A model generated the notes under the pieces. The model was not told where the DNA came from and did not search any database. It was given only the letters and a program-made list of their open reading frames with translations. A DNA stretch of 64,000 nucleotides. Source: Anoplopoma fimbria. Taxonomy: Eukaryota > Chordata > Actinopteri > Perciformes > Anoplopomatidae. This document shows, one piece after another, positions 1-16,560 of the stretch. The number at the start of each line of letters is the position of its first letter. The stretch's first letter is position 1. A program made the translations under genes and the position numbers. Location: the NCBI RefSeq assembly GCF_027596085.1, contig NC_072467.1, positions 4,303,361 through 4,367,360 on the forward strand, read 5' to 3'.

Positions 1-2
1 CC

Positions 3-1994
3 ACCTACTCAGATGACTTTATCCCCGACGAGTCCCTGCGCCCCGATCTGACTCTCAGCTCTGCCCTTTTCATCCCTCTGTATTCGGACTGGAACTCTGC
101 CCTCGCCACATGGGGATTTGCGTGGGAAGCACACGTCTATGGCCTGGGGTCTATCTTTACTGTATTTGGCCTAATCTCTGTGGTCTGCCTGTTAGGCCTG
201 CCCCTGCGGTGTCCCCCGGGAAGCCCCTACTTCACCCTGCTGCATTTGTTCCTTCTAGCGTTTGCAGGGATCCAAGCTTTCTGTTTGCTCTATGATGCTT
301 ACAATCACCAAGATCGTCTTCCCCCTCTGGGTTCTCTGCTGCTCTCTGAGCTGCCCTTTCCCTGCTTGATTTCAGCCTTCTCTCTTGCCTTCATCCTTCT
401 TTCCTTACGCTCACGCATGCATCTTTCATTCCCACTTGCTAATTCCAGATCGCTCTCAGCCTTGCCCAAACCTTGTCTGTTACTTTGTATGTCCATGCTG
501 TATTCTGGGGTCTCTCTAGGGTGTGTTGGCATGCTCGAGCTCTTCCACAGCCTCCCCTCAGTGATCCTGCTATTTCCTCAGGGTGTGTTTGTATGCCTCA
601 CCATCTTCCTCTCATGCTCCTACCTCACCTTCTACTGCTTGATGCAGTTCGACACTAAACACATCTACCGGCTGAATGACAATGGAGAAAGTGGAGGATC
701 TCCTGCCGTTATGCCGCCTGCGCGTTGCCCCTTTGCCAAAGTGGAGGACTGGGGTAGGGCAGCAGGAGCCGGAGTAGGGGCTTCGTTGTGTTTGTTAGGG
801 TGTGGAGGCCTCCAGTTTTATGGGATCCTGCATGCCCTTGGTTTTGGTGGGGTTGATGGCTATGGGTTCCAACCCTGGCCCTGGTGGGGCTACCAGTTAG
901 GCTGCAGGCTCTGTGAGATTGGGGTGTGTCTAGGTTTGTCTCTCATTGGTTCGCACCCTCTATTCTGTCCAAACAACTCTTCTATCAAGACCATAACCAA
1001 TCCCCGGCCAGGATCTTGGTCCCGCCTCTCCTGTAGCTCCCCTTCACGAGGGCTCACCCTGCCCTCTCAGGGAGCTGCAGATTCTCCTGTCCTCTCCTCT
1101 CACGAATCTTGGTCCCATGGTAAGCAGGAAAAGGTGGTGGTCTGTGATGTCATAACGAAGGGACAGTCCGAGGCTCTTCCTCTTTTCTCAATGGCGGATC
1201 CTCCTGGGAATGGGCTTGTCCCCAAATCCAGCCAAACCCAAAACACTTTACTACCACTCCCTAGACCCCCAAGCCCACCGCACAGGCCTAAAAATGCAGT
1301 TGAGTTTCAGCTATCATTATTGGATAGCCTAGGAATGGAGACTGACTCAACTGTGGATCTGCAGCCCCCATCTCCCATTGACCTGTCCCGCAGCATTGAC
1401 CAGGCTCTGTTCAATGAATCCTTATTCTCTCACAGTATCTTTGGTTTGCCAAGACTCGTCCATGCTTCTTCCAGCCTCTCTTTGAGCTCTCCTAGCCAGG
1501 GGGCATCACAGCAAGGGCCTAGCTCTATGGATAATGCCCTATACCGAACCTCTTCTTGTGGTGACGTGGAGCAAGACACAGCCCTGTCCAATTTAAGACC
1601 TTCCCAGCCGCATAGTTCTTTGACATCTCACAGCAAGCCAGCAATGTCACAAGACCAATGGGATTGGAAAGAGAGCGTCTCTGGTTCAACACTGGGCCTG
1701 TGCAGCAATCCCAAAGAGACAGAAAAGCTGCGCTCACATTCCTGGGCCAACAGAGGTCAAAACTTTGCTCAGAGTAGCCTCCCCCGAGCAATACCTCACC
1801 TATCATACCACCGGCGTTATCGAACCCTGAGCTTGGCCTCCCAGGACAGTCGTGGATCTGGCCGGCTGGCAGGGACTAAACACCTGAGTGAGAGCAAACA
1901 GCTGGAATGGGATCTGGCTGTACAGGCGGAGTTTGTCAACGTGTGCAGACAAATTGACACCCTGAGTGTTTGCAGTGACACCATTGACTTGTAG
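3..1994 (+). CDS. prrt4: PRRT4-like proline-rich transmembrane protein, 3' part
   Basis: The frame is open from the window edge to TAG at 1992-1994, giving 663 residues with no start codon in the window, so this is the C-terminal part of a longer gene. Residues about 32-45 (WNSALATWGFAWEA) lead into five strongly hydrophobic segments (about residues 46-68, 77-100, 110-132, 145-170 and 175-200). Two more Gly/Leu/Cys-rich hydrophobic stretches follow at about 252-285 and 296-320. The rest is a long Ser/Pro-rich, probably cytoplasmic tail ending in VCSDTIDL. This layout fits the PRRT3/PRRT4 family, multipass membrane proteins of poorly known function. I chose PRRT4 because the next gene is impdh1, as in human 7q32; PRRT3 is the alternative. 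No intron is visible in this part. The extracellular proline-rich half would lie to the left of the window. Confidence 0.87.
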   Translation, partial: TYSDDFIPDESLRPDLTLSSALFIPLYSDWNSALATWGFAWEAHVYGLGSIFTVFGLISVVCLLGLPLRCPPGSPYFTLLHLFLLAFAGIQAFCLLYDAYNHQDRLPPLGSLLLSELPFPCLISAFSLAFILLSLRSRMHLSFPLANSRSLSALPKPCLLLCMSMLYSGVSLGCVGMLELFHSLPSVILLFPQGVFVCLTIFLSCSYLTFYCLMQFDTKHIYRLNDNGESGGSPAVMPPARCPFAKVEDWGRAAGAGVGASLCLLGCGGLQFYGILHALGFGGVDGYGFQPWPWWGYQLGCRLCEIGVCLGLSLIGSHPLFCPNNSSIKTITNPRPGSWSRLSCSSPSRGLTLPSQGAADSPVLSSHESWSHGKQEKVVVCDVITKGQSEALPLFSMADPPGNGLVPKSSQTQNTLLPLPRPPSPPHRPKNAVEFQLSLLDSLGMETDSTVDLQPPSPIDLSRSIDQALFNESLFSHSIFGLPRLVHASSSLSLSSPSQGASQQGPSSMDNALYRTSSCGDVEQDTALSNLRPSQPHSSLTSHSKPAMSQDQWDWKESVSGSTLGLCSNPKETEKLRSHSWANRGQNFAQSSLPRAIPHLSYHRRYRTLSLASQDSRGSGRLAGTKHLSESKQLEWDLAVQAEFVNVCRQIDTLSVCSDTIDL

Positions 1995-4505
1995 AAAGAT
2001 GTAAAAGTTCAGTTGTGATCGAAATACACATGACATTGTACAGAAATAGGACTCAGATCAGATTATACGATATGAAAATGATTATCTGAACTAATGAAAG
2101 GAAGTAACAATATCGATACAATATGTAGACCTAACTTATTTTCTATAAATACTCTGATATTTATACTGTTGATATTATGTATGTTCAAAACTTGACTTCA
2201 TAACAGTTCATCTCAGTTTAGAATATTTGTACAACTGACATGTTGCGCTTTGTGATATATGAAGCCGCAGAGAGAAATCGAATGGGATACACAGCTGAAG
2301 GAGGGCCTTATTTAATAGGAAGTGGACAAACAAAGTTTAATTTCTAGACAGTTGATGTACTGTAGTGTGTTCAATAGTGGAAAAACGTTTGACGTGCTCA
2401 GAAGGACTGCATATATAATGACATAAGTCCCCTTGACTTCTTCCCTGTTGGGATTGTATGGACACAATTCCATCTACAGTGTTAAACAATAACAATACAA
2501 ATCACAATTGAACTCACCGAAGGAAGCTGTTTGTGATGGTGAAGCATTATATTTCATCAACACATGATCAGCACCTTGCTGGCCATTAAGGTGTGTACAA
2601 AGTTGCAATCAAGGTAACAACAGAGATTTTGGCATGTAGTGCTTTCCTCACAGTACTGTCATAAATTATTTCAGTGTTGTGTAATAAACTTGGAAGTTCA
2701 AGGAGAATTATTGAGTTTGTCCCGCATATTTTTGTTCTGTCTCCTTAGTCAACCATTTAAGTGGTATCTTTGAAATGTTAGTAGTAAGTACAGTCAAAGT
2801 TGCAATAATCTTACGCCTGTGAAAGGGTTAAAGTTAAAACTGAAGTGGTTACATTTTAAATATATTTTGCCTTCTATTGGAGATCAGAAAAACAACACTT
2901 TTTTCATCATATATTATTAAAGACATGACATGTGAAAACAAGATCAAAACATCCTTGTCAAATGTTCTTTATTAGTGCAACACTATTTACATAGACATCA
3001 TTTTGAAACCGGTCGTTGTTCAACCAGTATTGAATTATATTTTCTGTAACCTTTAAATAAGAAACTATTAAGTAACTGTCAAATAACTTTATTAAACAGT
3101 ACTATAGCTCATTTAATTTATTGCATGCCATTGCAAAATTAAGATCAACTTTTTATCATAGAACAACATATGTTATTCCAATAATGTAATAACCACCCAG
3201 AAAAATAAGATTACATTACATTAAAAACTGATAAATCTACTTGAAATAACTTTTGTCTACAAATACACAAATAAATAAATATATCCTGGGCAATTGGTTT
3301 GTTACAACCCTTCTCCACTGACTTTTTTCACTCTATTTCATTATTAATACTGAGCCTGAAAAAAGACAATAACTACCTTCATTACGCATTATGTACAGTC
3401 AACAACCATTTAATCATTAATGTGTTATTGCTAAATGAAATTATGGAAGCCAAAGTGACTCAGACTTATTTATAGTATAAATATAAAATGAGGATAATGT
3501 ATGGAATTATAATCTGATAATCAGACATGTAAAGTGTGTATAGTCTTCTGTTTTGTCACTCAAACTTTTTGTTAGTGAGTATTTTTCTGCATCAAATAAG
3601 GAGAGCAAAGGAAAATCCAGAGTGAGATTACACATGATCACTCCTTTAAAGCGCTCCTTAAAACAAATATGTGAATTAAGGCTGATGCTAAGCTTTGGTC
3701 CCTTCTGCAACAGCAGCAGCACATTCAAAGAGTTTACAATCTGGAGGAGAGATTACATGCAGGGTGATCAGGGCAGAGCATCCATTATATAACAGCAAAT
3801 ATTCGTCTGTCTGATAAATGATGTAGAATTTGCTTAAACAAAAACTAAGAGTTGTGTAAGAAGATAATGAGAATTGTACTTTATGTAGATGTTTCCTGGT
3901 TAAGTAAGCTTTATACACAAGTTATCGTCACAGAGCTGATAATGAAGCTGTTTTACTTTTCTGTTACTTTACTCTTTTTCTAAAATTAAATGATGAACAT
4001 TTAATGCCAAAGTTATGTGTCTTTTGTTCTGCAAATAAAGTATTTGATTGCTAGATGTCCTACAAAAACATGTAGTGCTACACATAAAAATTGTAGTTAA
4101 AACTAATATTGCACCTCTGCAAGGTTTCTTGTGTTTCCTACTCTCCTGTATCAGGGTTCAATTCAGAGACCAACCAGGATATGGGCCTCCCATTAGATCA
4201 GCAATGATAAGCTTATCCTAAAGAAGTAACATCCGTTTGCTTGTTGAAAGGGATCAGGTAATGACATTAACCTCCAGTGTACCTTGGCCACAGTGGGAGA
4301 AAGACAGATAAAGAGTTCAAGCGCGGACGTGACTGCATGTAAAGTTTGAACTTTGAATTCAGGTTCAAGTGTGTTGTTTTGTCTGTCTATGAAGGGGTCT
4401 GATATGGGAGGGACGAGAGCTAGAGGGGAGAAGACAGAAAAAGCAGTCTCAGGTTTTAGAGTGTGTATGTTATACAGCAACAACAGCTTTCTGTTTGTAG
4501 TTTGA
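1995..4505. other. Tail-to-tail spacer holding the 3' UTRs of prrt4 and impdh1
   Basis: This AT-rich sequence between two convergent genes has no coding exon that I can support. The left part should be the prrt4 3' UTR. The right part, read on the minus strand, should be the impdh1 3' UTR. Several minus-strand AATAAA hexamers (for example at 2968-2973) could end impdh1, but none stands out. No repeat family was recognised. Confidence 0.5.
2683..2688 (+). promoter_or_regulatory. Candidate polyadenylation signal of prrt4
   Basis: An AATAAA hexamer lies about 690 bases after the prrt4 stop codon, followed within about 30 bases by a GT/T-rich stretch, as expected of a vertebrate poly(A) site. 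Other AATAAA-like hexamers occur further right in this AT-rich spacer, so the actual 3' end is not certain. Confidence 0.45.
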
Positions 4506-4587
4506 TCACATGCGCCCGGTGCATCTGCTCATAGCTGCTGGGGTCGGGACATTTGGTCCTGTTCGATTGTATCCTCTTCCTCCCGCC

Positions 4588-9376
<4,789 letters not shown>

Positions 9377-9893
9377 CTATTTGGAGGGTGTATAGATACA
9401 ACAATGAATAAAACACCTGCTTCTATCATGTACATCACAGCATCATATAATGAATTGTGCATGCATCCTATATCACAAAAATAATGCATGTTTGTTTAGT
9501 CTGGATGTGTTCATCCCTTGTGCAAGACATGCATGTTGTTAAGCCTGACTCCTCCTTGACCTCTGTTTCTTACACACATGCTGTAGTTACATCCTATTAC
9601 AAATGTTGGAGTGGGGACAGGAAATGCTCACAAAAGCAATCCGTTCTTGTCTTTGGAATCACTTTCAATACACCTGTGACGCCAGAGAAGTAGGTAAGAG
9701 GATTTGGTTGGCCGCAGGTAGATAAACAGGCCTGTAAAAGCACACAACCAACTGTGCTAGAAAGCAAAAAAACGTTGCTGCTGGAGATACAAGTTATAAA
9801 GCTTCACGCATTCACTTCTGCAAATCAGAGAAGGGCATGACCTTACAGTATATGCAGTGCTGTGATAGGCAGAGCATAAGTATAGACACTGAC

Positions 9894-10168
9894 CTCTCTG
9901 GTTCATATCCAGCTTGGATACGTGTAGCACTGTATCGCTGGGCTGCAGTCTCATGCCCGTGTCCATGTGGCGGCGGGTGGGCTAAGGCCCCGTAGGGTTG
10001 AGGTTGTTCCCCATCTCTGGTTGGGATGCGCGGTCGTGCAGGTTCCATGTCCCCTACAATCCTCCGGTAGTCGATTTGGTAGGTGTCCCTCTCTCCATCT
10101 CCAAACCGGTCATAACCATGACCCTCCATCTCTAAGAAATCCAGGGCTACGACCTCCACAGGGCCCCA
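9894..10168 (-). CDS. impdh1: N-terminal extension exon of impdh1 (long isoform)
   Basis: This exon ends EPE plus AG before donor GTCAGT and joins the extra C in front of the canonical ATG (9310), giving EPE-S-MADYL in frame. Its end, HGHETAAQRYSATRIQAGYE, strongly resembles the 49-residue N-terminal extension of the long mammalian retinal IMPDH1 isoform. Candidate starts are the ATG at 10129 (79 added residues, MEGHGYDRFGDGE) and a second ATG further in (MEPARPRIPTRDG, about 52 added residues, close to the mammalian length). The frame is open up to 10168, just after a TAG that could be a splice acceptor, so the exon may also be internal. The segment is rich in Pro, His and Gly and probably disordered. 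Confidence 0.75.
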
Positions 10169-10650
10169 CTACCTCACTAACACACACACACAACTTTACA
10201 CACCACACACATACACACACACACACACTTCAAGCACTTCTGACTTGTTAAATACACACAAACAAAGTCACAATCTCACACAATAAAACAGTTGTCCCAG
10301 CAGCTCCCACACACAGCAACACACTCAAATTGCTGTTCAGTTATAAGCACTAATAAACACCCAATGCTTTGAGTGCACGTCCACACAAACACCTTTCAGA
10401 CACACCTGACATTGGAGGAAGCTGTCTTGCCATCTGTTTTGTGGCCAGAGCCGCAGTTTAACCAAAGCAAACAGTCTTACAAGATGTCCCAACTTAACAT
10501 TTTCAAAAACCTGAAAACTGCATAAACAGCAGCAACAAAAATCATTTAAAGCTGTGTTGTTTGTCCTGAGAAGAGTTTGTACTTCAGTTTGTCAGCTCTC
10601 ATCCCTGGAGTCTGAGGCCAGTTGGCCTTCAAACAGAGTTTTTAGCTAAC

Positions 10651-10728
10651 CTGTTGATGAAGTCGACTATCTTGGCACAGCAAATTTAGAAGTCCATGAT
10701 ATCCCCCAGCCGGAGGCATGAGAAGTCG
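10651..10728 (-). other. Possible further upstream exon of the long impdh1 transcript
   Basis: On the minus strand a pyrimidine tract ending CTCTCCTCTCCAG precedes a 78-nt segment ending CAACAG with donor GTTAGC. In one frame it is open on both sides and contains an ATG at 10719 (MPPAGGYHGLL). Joined at phase 0 to the exon beginning at 10168 it would lengthen the N-terminus further. It could equally be a 5' UTR exon or chance. Confidence 0.28.
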
Positions 10729-11499
10729 CTGGAGAGGAGAGTCAGGTCTTGCTTAGGTGGCAGAGATTCGTCCCCATGGAGGCAGTGCTGCTTGGCTATC
10801 TGTGGAGCTTCTCTCCACTCTGTTCTCCCAGTGCCTGCTGAGCTTAACTCTGTTTCTGACAGTAGCAGACGTCACTCTCCCACAAAGAGGATTGGGAGCA
10901 TTAATACAGAGGGGTGGGGTGCGATGGGTGTGTAGGGTGGAGTGAGGCAGTAGGACTGAGGAAGAGAGGGATAACACTTGAACACACTTTCCCCTCGGAG
11001 GATTACCATACTGTAGAGGTGAGTTTTGTTTTTTTCTTTTCGCAAAGCTCAAGGAGACAGAGCTGTGAATGAGACAAAGGTCAAATCCCAGAACGCTATT
11101 AGGCTGCCAGCTTTGCTCATTTGAGACAGCGAGGACAGACAGACGGACAGACAGAAACAGAGACATACACAAGTGTTTGTGTGTGAATGAAGAAAGGCAG
11201 AACATGTTGTAATTGATTCTTCAGACTGAAGTTAAGAGTGGCTGTGGAGAATACTGTCGGCTGTCTACAGTTAGCCAGAAAACAAGTCTTTCCTGTCTTT
11301 AGTTTTTTATTTTGCCTTTTTCAGTTCAATGTTTGGCCCAGCATTCAGTGTGATTATAGTGAACAAAAAAACCTGTACATTAAACTGAGACAGGAGAGCC
11401 ACTTTGTTGACTGGGATGCCCTCGACACCATCATCTGCAGGTGACTGACTGACTGCTTGTGACAGTTACTGAGGGATTGAACCAGAAAAGCCTCTTACC

Positions 11500-11502
<3 letters not shown>

Positions 11503-11536
<34 letters not shown>
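11503..11536. repeat. (TC)17 microsatellite
   Basis: Uninterrupted TC dinucleotide run, flanked by more C/T-rich sequence. Confidence 0.95.
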
Positions 11537-11539
<3 letters not shown>

Positions 11540-12028
11540 ATCTCTCCCTCCCACCTACCTGAGAAAACAAGCAACATCCCCTCTTCATATTATTAATGGT
11601 TAACATGTTTGTTGCTGATAATTAAGCCACATCCCCATCACAGCACACCATGTTACTTTTTGAACGAAAAGAAAAAGAGTGGGTGAGGACAAATCGTGAA
11701 AAAATATGTTCCTTAAGAAAAATGAATAAGTAAGTAAGTATTTTTTAATTTGACTGGGACAGTTCACAGCTTTTTAACAGTACCAGAGTAAGTTATAAGC
11801 TCATTTACAGCTGCAGGCTCTTGGCAGGAAACAGAGAATAAAATCTCTGTTAAGAAATTAAACACTGTATAAAAAAAAGACAATTACAAGTCGGCTTCAT
11901 ATTCACTACAACAACAACAACATTAAGAATGAATAAAATATGAATTTTTCACAAACGATGAAAGTGTAGGAGGAGAGGCAAGGAAAATCTTTGACAGCTG
12001 CAGAAAATGAAGCAAGGCCACTGTTTCT

Positions 12029-14887
12029 TTAGATTAAGCCACCTGAGGGAAAAGAAAGTAAAATTAAAAAAATTGGATTAAAATGTCATAAATCCCATGT
12101 TTGGTCATTTTGGCAGGAGGAAACCTACCGAGCCTTTTGACTAGGTCGGGCTGATGATCTTTGAGGGTGTCGTAAAAAGCTGCTTTGGCTTCTTCTCCTC
12201 CTGAATGTAATGTCCTCTGATACATCACTCTCATTTTGTCCTGGCTTGTTGCTTTAGCATCAATAACTGAGTAGGCTTCACGGTGGACCATGTTTCCAAG
12301 TGCATCTGTTATTGCCATAACCTCGGTAACGTTTTGAATTAACTTAGCCCTGTAGTCATCAACAAACTTTGCTGTTTTAAAATACAAAAGAAGGAAAACA
12401 TGCACAGGAAATGCATGATTCAGTCATTAATGAGAGTCCATGTGATGAAATGATACATGTTATTATCATGCTCATTTTAGATATTTTGTTGAAACAATTA
12501 ATTTTCATGACTTGGAGCATCACTACAGTGACAAAAATACTCACCTTTATCTGCTCTACTCATTCTTCTATTAGAAATTCTCACAGAATCCTGCTGGCAA
12601 AAATAAAAAGCTCTCTCAGTCTATATTGTTTAATCTATTTTAATGTATCATACACTAGTTTCAGAATACCAATCCAAAACAGCGCGTTTGTTTTTGTTTC
12701 TTTATGACTGAATGACGTGTGGTATAATATGATAATTACCACGCATCAAAATAAAATTGATTTCAATTAATGATATATATAATACAGTTTTAACAATAAT
12801 CCCATTCTCTAGTCTTTTAATTGTATTTCAGGTCTGACTGTAGGCTAAATGCTTTTGTTCTCTCTTCTCAAGACAACCTGGTAAAATAAAGTTACTTATT
12901 AGTTACTCATGGATTTGTTTTCAACTTCCTATGAGCCAAAGGACAAATAGCATTGAGCATACCTGTGCTGAAGACCTTAGAGCATTCTCCACAGTATCAT
13001 TTGACTTTGACTGTTCTGAAAAAGAGAAGGAAAAATTGTGTTTCATTCAGGAAAGTAAGAGATAATATGAGATTAAAACCCCCTGGACTCACATAAAGTA
13101 TTGAACAATCTACCTGGTGTCTGAAGAGGAACATTGAAAGCCGCGCTTCTGTTTGCTTGAATACTGGCTGGGGACTCCTGAAGTTAAACAGGGAGAAAAT
13201 ACTATGTATTAGAGAAATCAATAAACCAGTAGGAAGTGTTCCTAAATCATGATTAATTTGAACTAGAAATTAAGTTAAATTTATGAGTTGTACCAGTTGT
13301 GTCACGACTTGAGCGACCACATTAAGAATTCCCTTCTCGTGCTTTGAAAACACATTCTCAGTGTCTTCACGGCAATCTGAAACAGAAGCAAAGTTTCGTT
13401 TTAAATATGTATTTTTCAACCAAGTCTACAAAATGTTTTGATTTAAACATATTGTTCAGACTAGAACATTTTGTAATATGGAAATAAATGAACCCTTACT
13501 TTTAAAGGTGGGCCTCTTGGTGGGACTGTGATCCCAGCACCTCTTCATGAGGTCTACCAGTTCTTTCAACCCTTGTTCCCTCCTCTGGTCAATTTCCTCA
13601 CAGCTAGGTCTGTCCCCAAAAGGAATCTTCAGTTCCACAAGGTCGTAACTAGCACCTACAGTGCATGTGATACGATGAAGACATGCATGAAAACCTACAA
13701 CCATAACTGAGTGTTTGAACTGGACATGTACGTTTTATACAGGGCTTGGTTTAGTTGTAGATAATGATGGAAAATAAAGATGAAAAATCAATGGTAAGAT
13801 GTAATTTCATTGCATAAAAGAAAATTGGAAACATAAATGACAAAAAAAGTAAAACAATGGTGTGGAAAACGAGGGACAATAAAACAGACTATACCTACAT
13901 GGATAAGGCTCTTTACCAGTGATAATGGACCAGAGCAGGATACCATAGCTGATCAAGAGAGAGCAAGAGACTTTCAGTTACATGTTAATGCTGCTAAGGT
14001 TTTTACCATATAGAGTAAAGGTATTAGTTAATGTTATGTCTTACCTGTATACGTCAAAAGAACGAACAGGTTCATATGATGCATTAAAAGCTTCGGGAGG
14101 CATGTACCTGTAGGAACCTCCGATAATGCCCATTGTTTCTCTGTTGCTGTTTAAAGCACTGGTGGAGACTCTTGACAGACCGAAGTCTGCAAGCTGCAGG
14201 GAAAGAAGGGACACATGATATCAAAGAAACAATTAAATCAGCCTCATAGCTGACGTAAACATAAGCGTTTCGGTCGAAGGCACTCTACCTTGGCGTTAAG
14301 CTCGGCATTCAGCAGTACATTACTTGGCTTTAGGTCGTGGTGCACAAGATTCCGTGAATGGAGAAAGCTCATGCCTACAGCCACTTGATGGGCCCAGCGG
14401 CACACCAGGGGCCAGGGTGGAGGACCAGAGAGTTCCTTCTGCAGGGACTGAACAGATCCTCTTCCCATGAAGTCCATCACTAGTCCCTGTTGTGTCGATG
14501 TTCCTCCAACAGGCGGACATCCCTGATAGGTTCCATAAAGTCTCACCACATACTCACAGGGAGCCTTATCCATATGACTGGCCTCGTCCCACAGTGACAT
14601 GGTGGGGCTGCAATGAGGCAGGGGATTGATGAAAGGAGTAGAGAGAAAGCAAAAGAGCTCCTTGAACTACTATTTAACATGTGCATGAATTCATCTTTTA
14701 ACAGTTAAAGTTACAGATATTTCTACATTTACCAAACACCATCATGAAGTATCTTGATGGCCACATCAATGCCCAAGTCCTTGTGCCTGGCCTTGTAGAC
14801 ACGACCGAATCCTCCGGAGCCAACTGGCTCCCATTTCTCCAAGCTTTCGTTACCGACTGGCTCAGTCTTGTGGCTCAACAGCTCCAT
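12029..14887 (-). CDS. RIP-family protein kinase with C-terminal CARD (RIPK2-like), 11 coding exons
   Basis: Exons in transcript order: 14887-14733, 14607-14289, 14193-14045, 13948-13899, 13655-13500, 13376-13294, 13177-13114, 13015-12963, 12590-12545, 12371-12129, 12042-12029. All junctions are GT-AG and in phase, giving 443 aa. The kinase domain spans about residues 20-285, with glycine loop VGSGGFGRV (22-30), VAIK lysine K45, catalytic HHDLKPSN (141-148), DFG 161-163 and MPPE in place of APE (about 189-192). HHD and PPE are typical of RIP kinases. A linker of about 75 residues with no visible RHIM follows, then a CARD at about 361-439 (FVDDYRAKLIQNV to HQPDLVKRLGG). An in-frame TGA in the presumed 5' UTR exon supports the ATG at 14887. 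The domain order is that of RIPK2, the NOD1/NOD2 adaptor kinase, but the CARD looks like those of fish ASC and NLRs. The likely role is innate immune signalling, by inference; orthology is unresolved. Confidence 0.86.
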
Positions 14888-15139
14888 CTCCTGCTGGATC
14901 CAGGTACAACAAACCTCAAATCTATTACAAAAATATGGAAATGATTAAAGAAAAACATGTTAAATATAAATGAAGGGGTTTAATGACTGTGTAGACATCT
15001 GTTTTTATACACTATGTTAGTGCCATATCTTTTACACACAGACATCAGAGCAATGGCAGACACTGACAAACATGGTCCACTAACTTTTTGGTTTTGGTTT
15101 TGTTCTTGATACTTTATCAAAAAGCTGGCTTCTACTCAC

Positions 15140-15190
15140 CGAATAACTCCTCAACGGTTGGCCACAGGAAGAATCAAGAGTTCATAATAA
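15140..15190 (-). other. Candidate non-coding first exon and promoter side of the RIP-kinase gene
   Basis: On the minus strand ...GAGGAGTTATTCG is followed by donor GTGAGTAG (15139-15134). An acceptor ATAG lies just before 14921, in front of the coding ATG. Joining them puts a TGA in frame upstream of the start, so the exon would be 5' UTR. The right-hand limit (transcription start) is not visible. An ETS/PU.1-like CAGGAAATG sits upstream near 15346-15358, a weak hint of immune expression. Confidence 0.4.
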
Positions 15191-16560
15191 AGCTGTGACA
15201 AACATGTACAAGTTCTAGATTCCTGTTCCCGTACTCTCGGCAGCCTGAAGCTGCAGTTGAGGGGAGGAGTTTAAACTGAAAAGCCTTTGAGTTGGCAAGA
15301 TCTGCACAGACTTCATGGCTGCATGTGTTGAAAGTAATGTGGGTCACATTTCCTGTTGTCATGACATCAAAGATCAAAGATTTTAATGATAGAAATGGGG
15401 GAAAAGCTGCATAGAAATGCCCACAAAGTTTGATTTAATTTTGATTTCAAGGAATTTTCAAAGAACTTGCTGCTCATATCACAGCCAGACAGGTTTTATT
15501 ATATTGAATAGACTCAAATCACACACATCAGCATGAAATATGTCATCATAAGGCTACTGATTTTTCCTGAAACAAAACTGGATTATTGTTCCTTTTTCTT
15601 ACTGTTTTTATAGCGGCTATAAAAATGCTGTGAAACATCTTTTGACTTCCTTGTGATGCATGAGTGGTAGCAAGCATGCACTGTGAGAGGAAGTAACACA
15701 GGACACACAGTTCTGCATTATGTGCTGTCTGACTGGGGTGGTAATGTTGTAAGAAACATTGCCTGTATTGCAAATCTGGCAATCTCTTATTTACCGCATG
15801 TGCTTATCTTTTGGTGTGATTTATAGGAAGCAAGCTTTGCTGCCACTGATACTGCATTATTTATATTAGTCTCCAGTGAGTGAGCTTTAATATAGATGGA
15901 GAATAAATGTGATCTCTTATCAAGCCAACAAATGACAGTACTTCAAAGATCTTGTGAGTAAATGTGAATTATTCTTTCGCGGTTGTTTTTTCTACACTAG
16001 TATACTACATTTGCTTTTGTTTAAGTGACATATTTAAAACAAAAAATATAACTCACTCACATGGAAACAAGGAGGATGTAGTTTCAACTAGTTCTTAACC
16101 TGCAGGTTCTTTAAAAATAAATAAAAATAAAACGTATTATGTAACCATTATTACGCATTTTTCTTTATTTGAGCATAATGTTGGGATTATGTACCCAGCT
16201 GTTAACAAACCAATATAAACATGCATGTCCATACATTTCTTCAAAATAAAATGAGTTACAATTTAACAATATTTTAATCTGAGCTGGTGCTACTTGATTG
16301 CACTGAGCTTTATTTCCAGCTGCAGCCTTTAATATTTGTATGATTCCATGATTTCTCACCTTGTCTCCATCTCTTTCTCATTACTTGCTCTTTTATGCAC
16401 ACACGAGACAAAAGCCACGCTGTGACTGTTTTCAGTCTAAATTATTTATGCCAAACACCGCTCTAAAAAAAAAAAAATCACAGTCTGGAGCCCATGTGTC
16501 TGTGAACATGACAGCTACCATGAATCTAAATCATCTGTGCACAAGCACACATGCGCACTC
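15191..16560. other. Intergenic region between divergent genes
   Basis: The kinase gene (minus) and the first candidate exon unit (plus) are head to head here. AT-rich, no coding exon, RNA gene or recognised repeat seen. Confidence 0.45.

Larger units (their letters stand above)
10172..12028. other. Spacer between impdh1 and the RIP-kinase gene
   Basis: This should hold the impdh1 upstream region and, at its right end, the 3' UTR of the kinase gene on the same strand. The minus strand carries a TAATCC (OTX/CRX core) at 11000-11005, interesting only because of the retinal isoform and weak alone. A (TC)n array lies at 11503-11536. No further gene is seen. Confidence 0.45.

Noticed and set aside
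10690..10860. Minus-strand frame ending SCLRLGDIMDF-stop upstream of impdh1
   Set aside because: It reads plausibly but overlaps the candidate splice acceptor at 10729, has no recognised homology and no identified start.
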